Numbered from the stretch's first letter, positions 11,581 to 22,370 are shown. The stretch is 64,000 nt of DNA from Sipunculus nudus (GCA_026874595.1 CM049314.1:54605812-54669811); one strand, 5' to 3'. A program made the numbers and translations. The notes: a model not told the origin generated them from the letters alone.

Positions 11581-11905
11581 AATGACATTCAGTAAAAGTT
11601 CCTGGTGGTCCAGTGGTATAGGAAGTCTTGTATTTCCTATGTGATACGCTGGACAACCCTGCTTTAAACACACCGGACCATCGCTACTTCCTTTCGGGGA
11701 AACTTTCTACGCCGGTTCACAGCCGTTTTATTACTTAAGTTGGGCTGGATTTCCAAATTATTTGGTAAGATTCTTTGTTAACGGCCGTACATGTGCCGAA
11801 ATCTATCGTTGTCAAACTGTACCTCCCTGTGTATACAATAAGTAGTCGAGCGAGAAACTCTCATCTAGGCTTTCATTTTTTTCATCTTTTTAACATATTA
11901 TCTAT
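11581..11905. other. short spacer, nothing recognised
   Basis: About 325 bp between the TIR-GCC copy and the (TA)n tract beside the Penelope-like element. No gene or repeat seen. Confidence 0.4.
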
Positions 11906-11906
11906 T

Positions 11907-11955
<49 letters not shown>
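11906..11955. repeat. (TA)n microsatellite abutting the Penelope-like element
   Basis: TA tract of about 50 bp that touches the left (element 3') end of the inverted-repeat unit starting at 11,952. Confidence 0.95.
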
Positions 11956-11958
<3 letters not shown>

Positions 11959-11970
11959 AAGGTATGTGAT

Positions 11971-12027
11971 GAATCTGGGTCACGACCGTCGGTTTCGCCT
12001 CGTCGGCTCGTCAGGTGACTGGAATTC
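11971..12027 (-). ncRNA. hammerhead ribozyme, sense to the retroelement
   Basis: Reverse complement of the motif at 12,859-12,915, with all core nucleotides present. In 5'-3' order on the minus strand: GTCAC, CTGACGA, stem II GCC/GGC with a 5-nt loop, GAAA, a 3-bp stem III (ACC/GGT with loop GAC), cleavage nucleotide C, then GTGAC closing stem I. Outer pairing GAAT/ATTC extends stem I beyond an internal loop. It lies just downstream of the broken Penelope-like frame, where such ribozymes are known. The short stem III suggests that activity may need dimers. Confidence 0.88.
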
Positions 12028-12034
12028 AACTAGT

Positions 12035-12871
12035 TGCGATATTGGTTTTTATAATTTCTTTTTAGCACGGTTGGGTGCCCTTGGACCATGGCGGCAGGTG
12101 GAAACAATTTCCGAACGTTTGTTCAAAAGGTTCTTTTGTTTTGAGCTTATAATTGCTAGTTTCTCTGCCAAGCACAGATTGCACTGACATGAAGAGGCCA
12201 TAAATGTGTTTGACTGCTGGATTATAGACCAGGTGATAGTGAAGCTTTGTTGTTTGTCTTTCAGGGTCCAAATGTGTTTTGCAAGCTCGGTTTCGTTTAA
12301 ATGGGTCCTTCGGTGAATGATTTCTTGTGGTTGTAATACCTTTGTTTGAAGGGGCCTCCGGTCATGCCGATGTATGAGTTAACTGTACCGTTACTGTGTA
12401 CGTCGGCTTGGTAAACAAACTTGATTAGGCACTTTCCGTTGAGAGGGCAGTCAGATTTTGTCACGGCAGTTGCATAGCCTTTGTTGTGTGGGTTCTCCTT
12501 GTCGCCTTTCAGACAGTAATCTTGTATGGTGGCTTTGTATTATTGAACTAACGTTCTTCATGCAGCTATAGCTAATTTTCAGATTGTTTTTATTGAATAA
12601 TTTGTGTAATGCGTGATTTTTTTGGAAAGTGTTTGGCTACACGTTTGAAGAAGATTTTGCCGATATTTGTTTTCACGATTGCACTGTACGGGGGGTTAAA
12701 CCAAATAATATTTCTGAATCGCTTTTTGCGGCGTTTTCCGGCAGCTTCCTGTGGGGCGATATAACTAAGTTTTTGCTTGTATCCGCTATTGCTGAGTGCT
12801 TGTTCGTATTCTCTGGATACTTTTCTGAAGGTGTTTTCATCTTGAGAAAGTTCTAGTTGAATTCCAGTCAC
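12035..12871 (-). pseudogene. Penelope-like protein, C-terminal fragment (linker plus GIY-YIG), frame broken
   Basis: Read from 12,871 downward, the first open piece (12,590-12,871) contains the hallmark RNIIWFNPPYS and VKTNIGK. After a break at about 12,590 comes YSCMKNVSSII and then a Cys cluster (CNC...CPLNGKC). A further shift leads to the GIY-YIG nuclease core YIGMTGGPFKQRYYNHKKSF near 12,370. Past more frame changes are LNETELAKHIW, FTITWSI, a CNLCLAEKLAI terminus and a final NKRSEIVSTCRH. This order matches the end of Penelope-like polyproteins, where GIY-YIG nicks target DNA. There are at least two frameshifts and several stops. The catalytic reverse transcriptase motifs are missing, because only the thumb/linker end remains. 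It is a dead copy. Confidence 0.9.
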
Positions 12872-12915
12872 CTGACGAGCCGACGAGGCGAAACCGACGG
12901 TCGTGACCCAGATTC
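12859..12915 (+). ncRNA. hammerhead ribozyme, plus-strand copy
   Basis: Complete type-I hammerhead layout. Stem I is GTCAC (12,867-12,871) with GTGAC (12,903-12,907), extended by GAAT/ATTC across an internal loop. CTGACGA is at 12,872-12,878, stem II GCC/GGC at 12,879-12,889, GAAA at 12,890-12,893, stem III ACC/GGT closing a 3-nt loop, and predicted cleavage after C 12,902. It lies antisense to the retroelement frame, in the inverted arm at the truncated end. Transcription from either strand through this unit would therefore make a self-cleaving RNA. Confidence 0.9.
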
Positions 12916-13005
12916 ATCACATACCTTAACATATCATGCTCTGTTGCAAAACATAGAGCGCTGTGTGACCGCGGAGGAAAGACTGCATACCCGCAGATCA
13001 TTTCT

Positions 13006-13008
<3 letters not shown>

Positions 13009-13063
<55 letters not shown>

Positions 13064-13069
13064 GTATAT
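13009..13069. repeat. (TA)n then (TATG)n microsatellite
   Basis: TA tract to about 13,051 changing into four or five TATG units. It lies 75 bp beyond the right arm of the Penelope-like unit. Confidence 0.95.
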
Positions 13070-13902
13070 CCTATATATCCTTTTGTTTCATTCCTCAAGT
13101 CGCTTCCTCAGAGGATTAATATTATACAATACCAAAATTATTAGAGCACCTTTTTGTACGTGTGTCTTTTTATAAAAACTGTGCATGTAGGGTGTGAATG
13201 TGATTTTGGTTAATATGGCTAAACGCACGACTTTGCGGGGGGTGGTAAGTGCGCTTCATATGCCGGATAGCGGATCCATATTTCTTGGATGCTGGTTCTG
13301 TATTGGTCAAAAAGAAGTGTCAGTCAAAAGGAAGTGTCAAGTACAGATAAGACTTCCATTGAATACATGGAACTATCAAGTTTGAGAACTGAGAATAGAA
13401 AATGGCTTTAAAAAGACACACGATTATAACAAAACATGATGTCGTTTAAAACGGAAGTCGCCTCAGGTGCGAATCTCACCTACTTTATTTTGTGTCACTT
13501 TTTTCAACTATAATCGCACGATAAATCACTGACCTTTGGTAAACATCTTAATACCTCCTTGTGAAATTTGGACAGTGGTACTTCGAAACTGTTTGGGGAC
13601 CTCGCAAGAGTGGGTAAAGCAGATATTTAGTAATTAATTGGAGAGTACATAAACAGGGACTCCGAGAGAATTTTTTCGAGGCGAAACAAAAGGGTTTCAG
13701 GGCCCCGTCCCCTTCTCTCGTTATAAAAACCATTAAGTTTTACGGATTTAATTAACTCTTTATTCATTTTAAGCCCGAGGCTATCTGTTATTTAAAAGGT
13801 ACTAAAGAATGGACTCTAAGAGAGGGGATGCATTGTTTTCCTCCATTTAATGCCACGTATATTCACACACAAACACATATATATATTGTTACGGGGTGAC
13901 AG
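13070..13902. other. mostly single-copy; possible retroelement end at the left
   Basis: Next to the TATG tract, the minus strand of 13,078-13,120 reads CCTCTGAGGAAGCGACTTG then GAATGAAACAAAAGG. This CTGANGA...GAAAC layout resembles retroelement ends but lacks a convincing stem II and cleavage stem. The rest shows no gene; short ORFs have no domain. Confidence 0.4.
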
Positions 13903-14033
13903 GCTGACCGAACTGTCTGGCTAGTGAAGCTTGCTTTTCCAGCGAAGCGATTGGAACGTCGGACATGTGCGCCACCGACATGGGTTCGAATCCGGGATCG
14001 GCCCAGAATTTTCCCCTGATTAATTTGTCTTCG

Positions 14034-14036
<3 letters not shown>
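13903..14036 (+). mobile_element. tRNA-like SINE head
   Basis: GACATGGGTTCGAATCCGGG is a good RNA polymerase III B box. The upstream part is tRNA-like but does not fold as a clean cloverleaf. It ends in a TTTCCCC stretch before (TA)n. Probably a SINE fragment. Confidence 0.5.

Positions 14037-14079
<43 letters not shown>
14037..14079. repeat. (TA)n microsatellite
   Basis: About 43 bp of TA directly after the SINE-like head. Confidence 0.95.
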
Positions 14080-14083
<4 letters not shown>

Positions 14084-14429
14084 GATAGTATATATGTTTG
14101 CAGAACGAACCCAATAGTGCTCTATTAGCGGGATGTTATAAGAGCTGATACAAAGTAGTTATTTATGAAAATGTTCAGTTACACATTAACACGTGTTTTC
14201 TTGCATTTGCAATCTTCAGATTTGATCTGTCAACGGTTGATGCAGTTATGTAATTATGCGTTGACGCACTCAGCCGTGGTCAGGTGGAAATGTTCGGGGA
14301 TCAGGATTATGCCTGCATTTCGAAATGATTTCAGATCTTTTGTTCAGCCTTTGTGACTTCGGGAATTTTATTATTTGTACCTTTTCTTCGAGTCAGAGTT
14401 AACACGTGTCATTATTGAGCTTTCTCGGG

Positions 14430-14431
<2 letters not shown>
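14080..14431. other. single-copy spacer between two (TA)n tracts
   Basis: About 350 bp; nothing recognised. Confidence 0.4.

Positions 14432-14514
<83 letters not shown>
14432..14514. repeat. (TA)n microsatellite, long
   Basis: About 83 bp of TA with one AAA interruption. It gives a spurious Tyr-Ile ORF. Confidence 0.97.
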
Positions 14515-14516
<2 letters not shown>

Positions 14517-14735
14517 TCAAAAACAAAACTATCACCATAGCGACAAAACTAATGGAAACTTCGAAGAATATAAGGTAAGGTTAATAATAATGGGTTAAAA
14601 TATTTTGATAGATCACTACTCGCGCCTCAGCCAAGGCGACTATACATATGCTTCAGATTACCACATACTTTGACAGGTGATAGACTGGCAGTGGAAGCTG
14701 TATCGGTGACCTCTGTGATTCTTAGAAAAAAAGTT

Positions 14736-15013
14736 GCCTCCGCCAGGAGGTTATGTGTTCATCCCCGTTTGTGTGTACGTGCGTTTGTGTGTGTGTGTGT
14801 TTATTCACAACTCAAGCAATCATGAACGGAATCCCATGAAATTGAAGGCACCCCGTGAATGGGCTGATGAAGAATCGATTAAACATTGGTGTAGGTCCGG
14901 CTCTTGATCTGGATTCAGGAAGGACTTATAGGAATATTCACTAGTATGCAGTCACATCTGCACAAATGAACCTGGGGATGTGGGCCATTAAGTGAATGCG
15001 AACACGGTCCTGA
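14736..15013 (+). mobile_element. TIR-GCC element, copy 2
   Basis: Starts with GCCTCCGCCAGGAGGTTATG, followed by a (GT)n run, then CAAGCAATCATGAACGGAAT and GAATCGATTAAACATTGGTG. This order is shared with copies 1 and 3. The right end is unclear and runs toward the minisatellite at 15,080. Confidence 0.6.
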
Positions 15014-15079
15014 AACACGGTCCCGCCTCGTGCGGCACACAGGTCACCTGTCCGCCTGTTCAGGCCACGTTCGAGCACT

Positions 15080-17322
15080 CAGTAATTCGGAGCGAGGGTG
15101 TCCATTACTTATGCAGAGTGAGGGTGTCCATTGGTTATGCGGAGTGAGGGTGTCCATTAGTTATCTTGAGTGAGGGTGTGCATTAGTTATGTGGAGTGAG
15201 GGTATCCATTAGTTATGTGGAGTGAGGGTGTCCATTAGTTATGTGGAGTGAGGGTATCCATTAGTTATGTGGAGTAAGGGTGTCCATTGGTTATGCGGAG
15301 TGAGGGTGTCCATACGTTATGCGGAATGAGCGTGTCCATTGGATATGTGGAGTGAGGGTGTCCATTAGTTATGTGGAGTGAGGGTGTCCATTAGTTATGT
15401 GGAGTGAGGGTATCCATTAGTTATGTGGAGTAAGGGTGTCCATTGGTTATGCGGAGTGAGGGTGTCCATAAGTTATGCGGAATGAGCGTGTCCATTGGAT
15501 ATGTGGAGTGAGGGTATCCATTAATTATGTGGAGTGAGGGTGTCCATTAGTTATGTGGAGTGAGGGTATCCATTAGATATGTGGAGTGAGGGTGTCCATT
15601 AGTTATGTGGAGTGAGGGTATCCATTAGTTATGTGGAGTGAGGGTGTCCATTAGTTATGTGGAGTGAGGGTGTCCATTAGTTATGTGGAGTGAGGGTGTC
15701 CATTAGTTATGTGTAGTGAGGGTATCCATAAGTTATGTGGAGTGAGGGTGTCCATTAGTTATGTGGAGTGAGGGTATCCATTAGTTATGTGGAGTGAGGG
15801 TGTCCATTGGTTATGCGGAGTGAGGGTGTTCATAAGTTATGCGGAATGAGCGTGTCCATTGGATATGTGGAGTGAGGGTGTCCATTAGTTATGTGGAGTG
15901 AGGGTATCCATTAGTTATGTGGAGTGAGGGTATCCATTAGATATGTGGAGTGAGGGTGTCCATTAGTTATGTGGAGTGAGGGTATCCATTAGTTATGTGG
16001 AGTGAGGGTGTCCATTAGTTATGTGGAGTGAGGGTATCCATTAATTATGTGGAGTGAGGGTGTCCATTAGTTATGTGGAGTGAGGGTGTCCATTAGTTAT
16101 GTGGAGTGAGGGTGTCAATTAGTTATGTGGAGTGAGGGTGTCCATTGGATATGTGGAGTGAGGGTGTCCATTAGTTATGTGGAGTGAGGGTATCCATTAG
16201 TTATGTGGAGTGAGGGTGTCCATTAGTTATGTGGAGTGAGGGTATCCATTAGTTATGTGGAGTGAGGGTATCCATTAGTTATGTGGAGTGAGGGTGTCCA
16301 TTAGTTATGTGGAGTGAGGGTGTCCATTAGTTATGTGGAGTGAGGGTGTCCATTAGTTATGTGTAGTGAGGGTATCCATAAGTTATGTGGAGTGAGGGTG
16401 TCCATTAGTTATGTGGAGTGAGGGTATCCATTAGTTATGTGGAGTGAGGGTGTCCATTGGTTATGCGGAGTGAGGGTGTTCATAAGTTATGCGGAATGAG
16501 CGTGTCCATTGGATATGTGGAGTGAGGGTGTCCATTAGTTATGTGGAGTGAGGGTATCCATTAGTTATGTGGAGTGAGGGTATCCATTAGATATGTGGAG
16601 TGAGGGTGTCCATTAGTTATGTGGAGTGAGGGTATCCATTAGTTATGTGGAGTGAGGGTGTCCATTAGTTATGTGGAGTGAGGGTATCCATTAATTATGT
16701 GGAGTGAGGGTGTCCATTAGTTATGTGGAGTGAGGGTGTCCATTAGTTATGTGGAGTGAGGGTGTCAATTAGTTATGTGGAGTGAGGGTGTCCATTGGAT
16801 ATGTGGAGTGAGGGTGTCCATTAGTTATGTGGAGTGAGGGTATCCATTAGTTATGTGGAGTGAGGGTGTCCATTAGTTATGTGGAGTGAGGGTATCCATT
16901 AGTTATGTGGAGTGAGGGTATCCATTAGTTATGTGGAGTGAGGGTGTCCATTAGTTATGTGGAGTGAGGGTGTCCATTAGTTATGTGGAGTGAGGGTATC
17001 CATTAGTTATGTGGAGTGAGGGTGTCCATTAGTTATGTGGAGTGAGGGTATCCATTAGTTATGTGGAGTGAGGGTATCCATTAGTTATGTGGAGTGAGGG
17101 TGTCCATTAGTTATGTGGAGTGAGGGTATCCATTAGTTATGTGGAGTGAGGGTATCCATTAGTTATGTGGAGTGAGGGTGTCCATTAGTTATGTGGAGTG
17201 AGCGTGTCCATTAGATATGTGGAGTGAGGGTGTCCATTAGTTATGCGGAGTGAGGGTGTCCATTAGTTATGCGGATTGAGGGTGTCTATTAGTTGCACGG
17301 AGTGAGGGTGTCTATTAGTTAT
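15080..17322. repeat. 26-bp minisatellite, about 86 units, with a 650-bp higher-order repeat
   Basis: Consensus GTTATGTGGAGTGAGGGTG plus TCCATTA, 26 bp. Rare variants mark a higher-order structure: GTGTAGTGAG at 15,711 and 16,361, GGGTGTTCATAAG near 15,823 and 16,473, and GGTGTCAATT at 16,111 and 16,761. All three are exactly 650 bp (25 units) apart. The duplicated block spans roughly 15.60-16.99 kb. A shorter 156-bp (6-unit) duplication is visible at 15,321/15,477. Because 26 is not a multiple of 3, the array is non-coding. Confidence 0.97.
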
Positions 17323-18426
17323 CTGCAATACGGATTGTGTACACCGGTTTTCAAAGTATGAACTTCAGCAGCTGTATTTTAATGTTAGTAGAGCATGAAG
17401 GCTGTCTGCATAACGCAATAGGGACATGGCGGTGGCTTCCATTTCTAGGAATGCAGATTTATTATAGTTTCCACCAAACAGATTGAAACACCCTCCAACG
17501 TTTTGCTTACTTTCTAGAAACATTGCCTATAAATGATACAAACGTTTAATAATAATAAAACAACGCCTATATTTTTTTGTATGAATCTGACTATCTGATA
17601 TTTCTCAGTCTCATCTCAAACGCATCGATGCCTGGGTTTTCTCAATAATAAGCTATTAATAGGGAGCACGAGATTTAAAAACAAATTGAATGCGACCCCT
17701 TCCACACTCACGCATACATGCAGAAAAGCGCCAAAAAAATTATAAAAACAATAATATAAAAGGAGCCTCTCCACTAAATCGTTTTATATTCATCGTGTAC
17801 AATTAAATAAATTTTGTCCCTTGAATAATTCTATTCACACACACACTTTATATTAACAAAAGCAACTTCCCGACAACATAAATATGATGTTCATGTTTGA
17901 GTTTATACTTTCAACACATTTAAAATAATACATTGAAAATAAGCGGGATATAATTCCAGAAACAAACAGTTCACTTTCCATGGCTCGCTAGGCCATGTAA
18001 AATGAAAGCCATGAAATAATGATTCATTTTTTTATTTCTTACCTGGATGCGTTGAACTAAATATGCATGCCCGAAAGAGTTGCCTGGTTATTCTGTTATA
18101 TCGTAACCAAATTTCTGCATTTTAAAGCATTCTAATGTGCCCTCGGAGCTCCTGGCCCACCCCGGCTTTTTGGACCCAACGGGTGAAAACCTTAACAAGC
18201 TAATACTATTTTAGACGAATGGGACGTCATCGTCAGGCCTGTCCTTGTGCCGTTTTAAATTCCTTGGTCCGAGCCCCCTGTGCCCTTCCTATCACTTCCT
18301 TATTAAACTCTTAAAGCTAACACCCAAGAAGGAAAATAAGTTCCGCATTAACAAGCATTTATTTGGGCCCTATAGGAGACTAAGACCGAGACGGGCCCCT
18401 TTGAGTCCTCCTGGTAAAAGCTTTAT
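17323..18426. other. single-copy stretch, no gene seen
   Basis: A+T-rich up to about 18,120, then more G+C-rich (18,120-18,420) before the CA/TA tract. The latter part may be a repeat end but no second copy is in this window. Confidence 0.4.

Positions 18427-18485
<59 letters not shown>
18427..18485. repeat. (CA)n-(TA)n compound microsatellite
   Basis: About 12 CA units followed by about 18 TA units. Confidence 0.97.
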
Positions 18486-18490
<5 letters not shown>

Positions 18491-19120
18491 TATATAAGTT
18501 AATACAAAAGTCGAAAGAGATTTTCTCAATTTCAAATATTTCTGGTGTTCTTAAGATAGGAACCGCCTGAACCCGTCCCCTGGATCCGTTTCTGTATACA
18601 CACTCAATCCGATGAATTTTTGCAGCATTCACTTGGCGCGCGGTAGGAGGTATGCGGAAAGCTGTATGCAATTTTTTAACTTTAGTTATTTTATCATAAA
18701 CCATTTACTGGGCCTGAAGGTATGCGGTATGCTTAATGTGTAATGAGACAGGGGAAGTGGAATTCTCATAATAAAACTTGGATCCGCAAACCGCGCGCAG
18801 AATAGCGACCACCTGGTTACCATATATTTGACCTACGGATGTAGCGTGATCGAGCGGGTTATGACATAAACATACCAAGACCGCAGTGTTTTACATCATG
18901 TAAAACAAATGCCCCATGCGATTTTATACCGCATTCCGCGTTCCGCTGCAATCGCATATCGCATACCGTGCGCTACTTAAACGTAGTTGCAGCGTATCGT
19001 AACGCGGAATTAGCGGAACTAAGAAGAATCACGGAGAAATATGTAAGCGCGGATGAATAATATCAAGCTCCTTATATATGAAAAGGCTGTTCCTTAACAT
19101 AATCCATTAAGTTAATTGGG
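18486..19120. other. no gene; possible degraded inverted-repeat element
   Basis: Between about 18,630 and 19,030 the words GGTATGCGG/GTATGC on the left recur in complement on the right (GCATATCGCATACC, CCGCATTCCGCGTTCCGC). This is the look of an old palindromic MITE. Ends and target site could not be fixed. Confidence 0.35.
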
Positions 19121-19510
19121 AAACCGGCTTCTGTGGCTCAGAAGTAGAGCATAGGACTCAAAGCCGGGAGATCGTGAGTTCGAACCTTTGCCGAGGCGGT
19201 GAAATTTTTTATGGTCGGCCCCCATCCAGGGTGAGCACTGGCTTTATGGGAAAGCCATGCCCAACCGCCATGTTTTACTCACATACGTGTGCGCCTTTCG
19301 GGGGTTCCTCGGTGGTAGGATCCTACAATGGGGCCCCAAGGCTCGTAGGTGCAGTAGTTACCGGGCCTGGTTTACGCAAGGATATAAAATGAGAGGAAGC
19401 GTGTATCTGCCCTGTCACGAAGTCCCGATCCGGGATGGGATCCTTCAGATGTACATATACTTAGAGTTAAGCTAGCATTAAAAATGGTTACCTCCGTCAA
19501 CAACAAAAAT
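19121..19510 (+). mobile_element. tRNA-derived SINE (family A), copy 2
   Basis: Begins AACCGGCTTCTGTGGCTCAG, with an A-box-like GGCTCAGAAGTAGAGC and a B box GAGTTCGAACC. It continues through TTTCGGGGGTTCCTCGGTG and GGTTACCTCC to an A-rich tail that merges with a short (TA) run. It keeps all family landmarks. Confidence 0.92.
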
Positions 19511-19683
19511 ATATATATATTCCAAATGTTATATACAAATGTTCATGTGTAACAGGCGGTAAGCTTATTTCAAAAGGAGGCAATCTTTAAATGTTATACT
19601 TTTTTATGAGTTAGAGGTGAAAAAAATGATGTTACATAATATAAATGTTTAATATATATAATATGTTGATGATGTTGATGACG

Positions 19684-19684
<1 letters not shown>

Positions 19685-19717
<33 letters not shown>
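19685..19717. repeat. (ATT)n microsatellite
   Basis: About eleven ATT units, 90 bp before MITE-H copy 2. Confidence 0.95.
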
Positions 19718-19722
<5 letters not shown>

Positions 19723-19804
19723 ATTTATATATCATTCTTCACAGAATGTCCCAGCAATGTCCCAACGTATTTACCTTCGTGGAATGATACAGCCTTGGCC
19801 ATTA

Positions 19805-20090
19805 GGCCAAAAAAATTAAAAGGTGTGGTTCTCAGGCACCGCCCGCGTCAATTTTTAACCCCCGCATCAAAAATTTTTATTTTGATTTTTATCTTTCAAG
19901 TAGATAAATAGTACAATTTATGTAGTGCTTTTACCTGTTTAGCAAAAAAATTTGTTATTTTCATGCTTTTCACTGATCATATGACATTTTATCGGGGCAT
20001 TAAATAAAAAGGTAAAAAATAAAATACCGCCCGCCCGCACCGATTTCTGAAAAAAAAGTGCCTGAGAACCATACCTTATTTTTTTTAGCC
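19805..20090 (+). mobile_element. Harbinger-like MITE, copy 2 (MITE-H)
   Basis: A 286-bp element flanked by TTA at 19,802-19,804 and 20,091-20,093. The terminal inverted repeats start GGCCAAAAAAA and contain GTGGTTCTCAGGCAC. The body matches copy 1 (3,286-3,568) closely, in reverse orientation, including the CCCGCATCAAAAAT and GATCATATGACATTTTATCG words. Non-coding. Confidence 0.85.
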
Positions 20091-20231
20091 TTATTATTAT
20101 TATTTTATTGTTCGTTTTATTATTATTATTATTATGATTATTATTATTATTATTAATTTTATTATAATTATTTAAGTAGAAGCAGTAATTTGTATTATTG
20201 TGATAATAATAAAAGTAATAGTATTTATTAC

Positions 20232-20275
<44 letters not shown>

Positions 20276-20282
20276 TTTTATT
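20091..20282. repeat. (TTA)n-rich tract
   Basis: Imperfect TTA/ATT repeats with a clean block at 20,232-20,273. It begins immediately at the right target duplication of the MITE, so the MITE inserted at the edge of TTA-rich DNA. Confidence 0.9.
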
Positions 20283-22078
20283 ATTAATATTATTATTATT
20301 ACATGTCTAATATTATAATGAAAATCAACGCAGGATTTGTGTAGAAAATAATATAGTGAAGCTAATATATATTGTTTTTTATCTATCCTATAACCAATAA
20401 TTTTTTTCCGGAAGAACGTTATAGTTTAAACATTATAGACAGCAAAATGGGTTTCACAACGGTATTTCAAATATAAAGAAGGTCCATCTGAAATATCCAA
20501 GTCCCCTCTCGTGCGGTTGTGACGTCATCGTTACGATTAAACCCGAGTATACATGAGAACTATGATCCACGTGATGAGAAACATTCCCCACCTCGTGTTC
20601 TACGCATGCAGCTATCTAACCATGCAGAAACGTTTCCAAGTCAACCTCCAAATTTCAATTTCCTGTTTTCAGCAAGGTTCAGTAGGAAATATCTCTCATG
20701 TTCAGCAAGAGACGTGTGACATTGTTTCAGTAAAAAAGCTGCTGCATCCTGTATTCAGTAGTTGTTGAATGTATACTTTATGACATGTGCCTGCTTTTTA
20801 TTAGGAATTGAGAATTATTGAAATTATCATAAAATATATATTTAATAAGCCATAACTTTTAGATAATTTGAATTAAAATACAGAAATTATTCTTTAAGAC
20901 GACCTCTGAACAAACATTACAACTGCATCTCTGGTATATGTTCAGTCATCCCTGTAATATCCATTGACTGGTCTTCTAGTGTAATCTGATCGATATATCG
21001 AACATTTATTTATAATTAATTCCAATTCTGGAAATCAAATTAGGATCATTGGTTTCTTTTTTGGTGACCCAACGTGAAATATCTAATTCACACAGATAAA
21101 TTTTGTCATAAAATCATGTTTAATCATTTAAACGATACGTTCTTAGCCGCACATGAGATTATGAGTGATTACTGGGCTGTTAATGAAATACATGTATTAA
21201 TGAAATAAATCAATCCTCCAGATTAATGGAAATCTAAACTTGTCTCACAACCAAAATTCCCCTGTCTTGTTTTTCTATTTCTTGACTTTCTCGTCAAAAG
21301 AGGCCTAACATGAGACAGACAGATGGAGAGGAAATTTAACGAAGCTACAATTCCTGAAGTTGGACATAAAATTATGTCGTTAAAACACTTAAACTTGAAA
21401 GGGTTGACACGAAGTAGTCCACCGTTTAACAAAAAATAAAACAGGCAGCCCTTGGGTGGCGGTGTCTTGTTGAAAGTCTCTAGTCGGGTGTACACCATCT
21501 TCACAAGAATGATTAAAGCCATTTTCCTTTTGATCAAATGATCCCTAAAAAACTCACTTGAGTAGCTATGTCTGAGGGTTAAAACTGTATTTTGAAATTT
21601 GTACCTTTTTAGAAAAATAAAATAAGAAAACTCCTCTTATTGTTCCTTGTGATTTTTTTAGTTCAAACTGCATGTTACAGGTTTCTTTGATAGGGAGAAA
21701 TATAAAAATATCTTCTGCTACCTATATTTCAGAAAAATAAGACATTTTACTTAATTGTTACTTCATGTAAAAAAAATCTTTGCAAGTTTCCAACGCTTCA
21801 TAATCATTAGAGAAAGAAAACTTTCTCAACGTTCGTTTTACTGTCTCGCTCTAACATTCACTTAATAATCAGAGCAAACGTTTTGATTGAAAAGACGAGA
21901 ACTAATTCACCTTTTCCTTGCTCGCAGTTGATGAAAATGAAATATCATATATCTCTATGTCGATATACTGGACAACTTTTGCTTCTTTATATATAATTTA
22001 AGAGATATTTGTAATCGTGTAATACTTGTAATCCGTAATATAAGTCGTGATAAACAATTGATCGCTGTTAAGTGACAG
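20283..22078. other. single-copy A+T-rich stretch, no gene seen
   Basis: Only short ORFs without domains. A slightly G+C-richer part at 20,500-20,720 holds two overlapping ORFs that do not resemble a known protein. Confidence 0.4.
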
Positions 22079-22260
22079 AAAGTTTACGGTCTGTGGCTAC
22101 TATAGGCATGAGGTAACATATCCTCTCATCAAGCCGGGTTCGAGTCCCGGTGTGGCTATGACAGTGGATATGGTTGCCTGCTATGGAAGGCGGTTTTTCT
22201 CCCGATCCTTAGGTATCCGTCATCTCTACAGACAATCGAATTCCATCATCTGAATCATAG
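22079..22260 (+). mobile_element. V-type tRNA-derived SINE, fragment
   Basis: B-box region AAGCCGGGTTCGAGTCCCGG, then TGTGGCTATGACAG, then a V-domain-like GGCGGTTTTTCTCCCGATCC. The head-plus-V-domain order is that of the V-SINE superfamily, which includes mollusc families such as RUDI. The family name is from memory and unverified. Confidence 0.65.
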
Positions 22261-22370
22261 GAAGTGTCTACTATTATTTCTTATTATCTATTTGTGCGTA
22301 CGATCCATGTAAAATATATAAAGTTTATGTTTTAGTACTACTACTCTTGTTATTACTAATTCAATCTTAC

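Larger units (their letters stand above)
11952..12934 (-). mobile_element. 5'-truncated Penelope-like retroelement with inverted hammerhead-bearing ends
   Basis: Two 82-bp arms, 11,952-12,033 and 12,853-12,934, are near-perfect reverse complements. The DNA between them encodes, on the minus strand, the C-terminal part of a Penelope-like protein (see 12,035-12,871). Most of the reverse transcriptase is absent, so the copy is 5'-truncated. Each arm contains a complete hammerhead ribozyme core. An inverted copy of the end at the truncated 5' side and ribozymes in the terminal repeats are both known for Penelope-like elements. The 3' end lies against (TA)n. The copy cannot move by itself. Confidence 0.88.

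Noticed and set aside
13078..13120. Hammerhead-like CTGAGGA...GAAAC motif on the minus strand
   Set aside because: Between the two core words no stable stem II forms and the downstream strand does not close stem I.
12629..13144. Plus-strand ORFs of 75 and 95 codons
   Set aside because: Antisense of the Penelope-like fragment, then read-through into the ribozyme arm and (TA)n.
15080..17322. CRISPR-like array
   Set aside because: Direct tandem repeats without spacers in a eukaryotic context.
18200..18240. Hammerhead-like motif on the minus strand (CTGACGATGACG...CGTC)
   Set aside because: Stem II could form, but GAAA is replaced by TAAA and no stem III or cleavage triplet follows.
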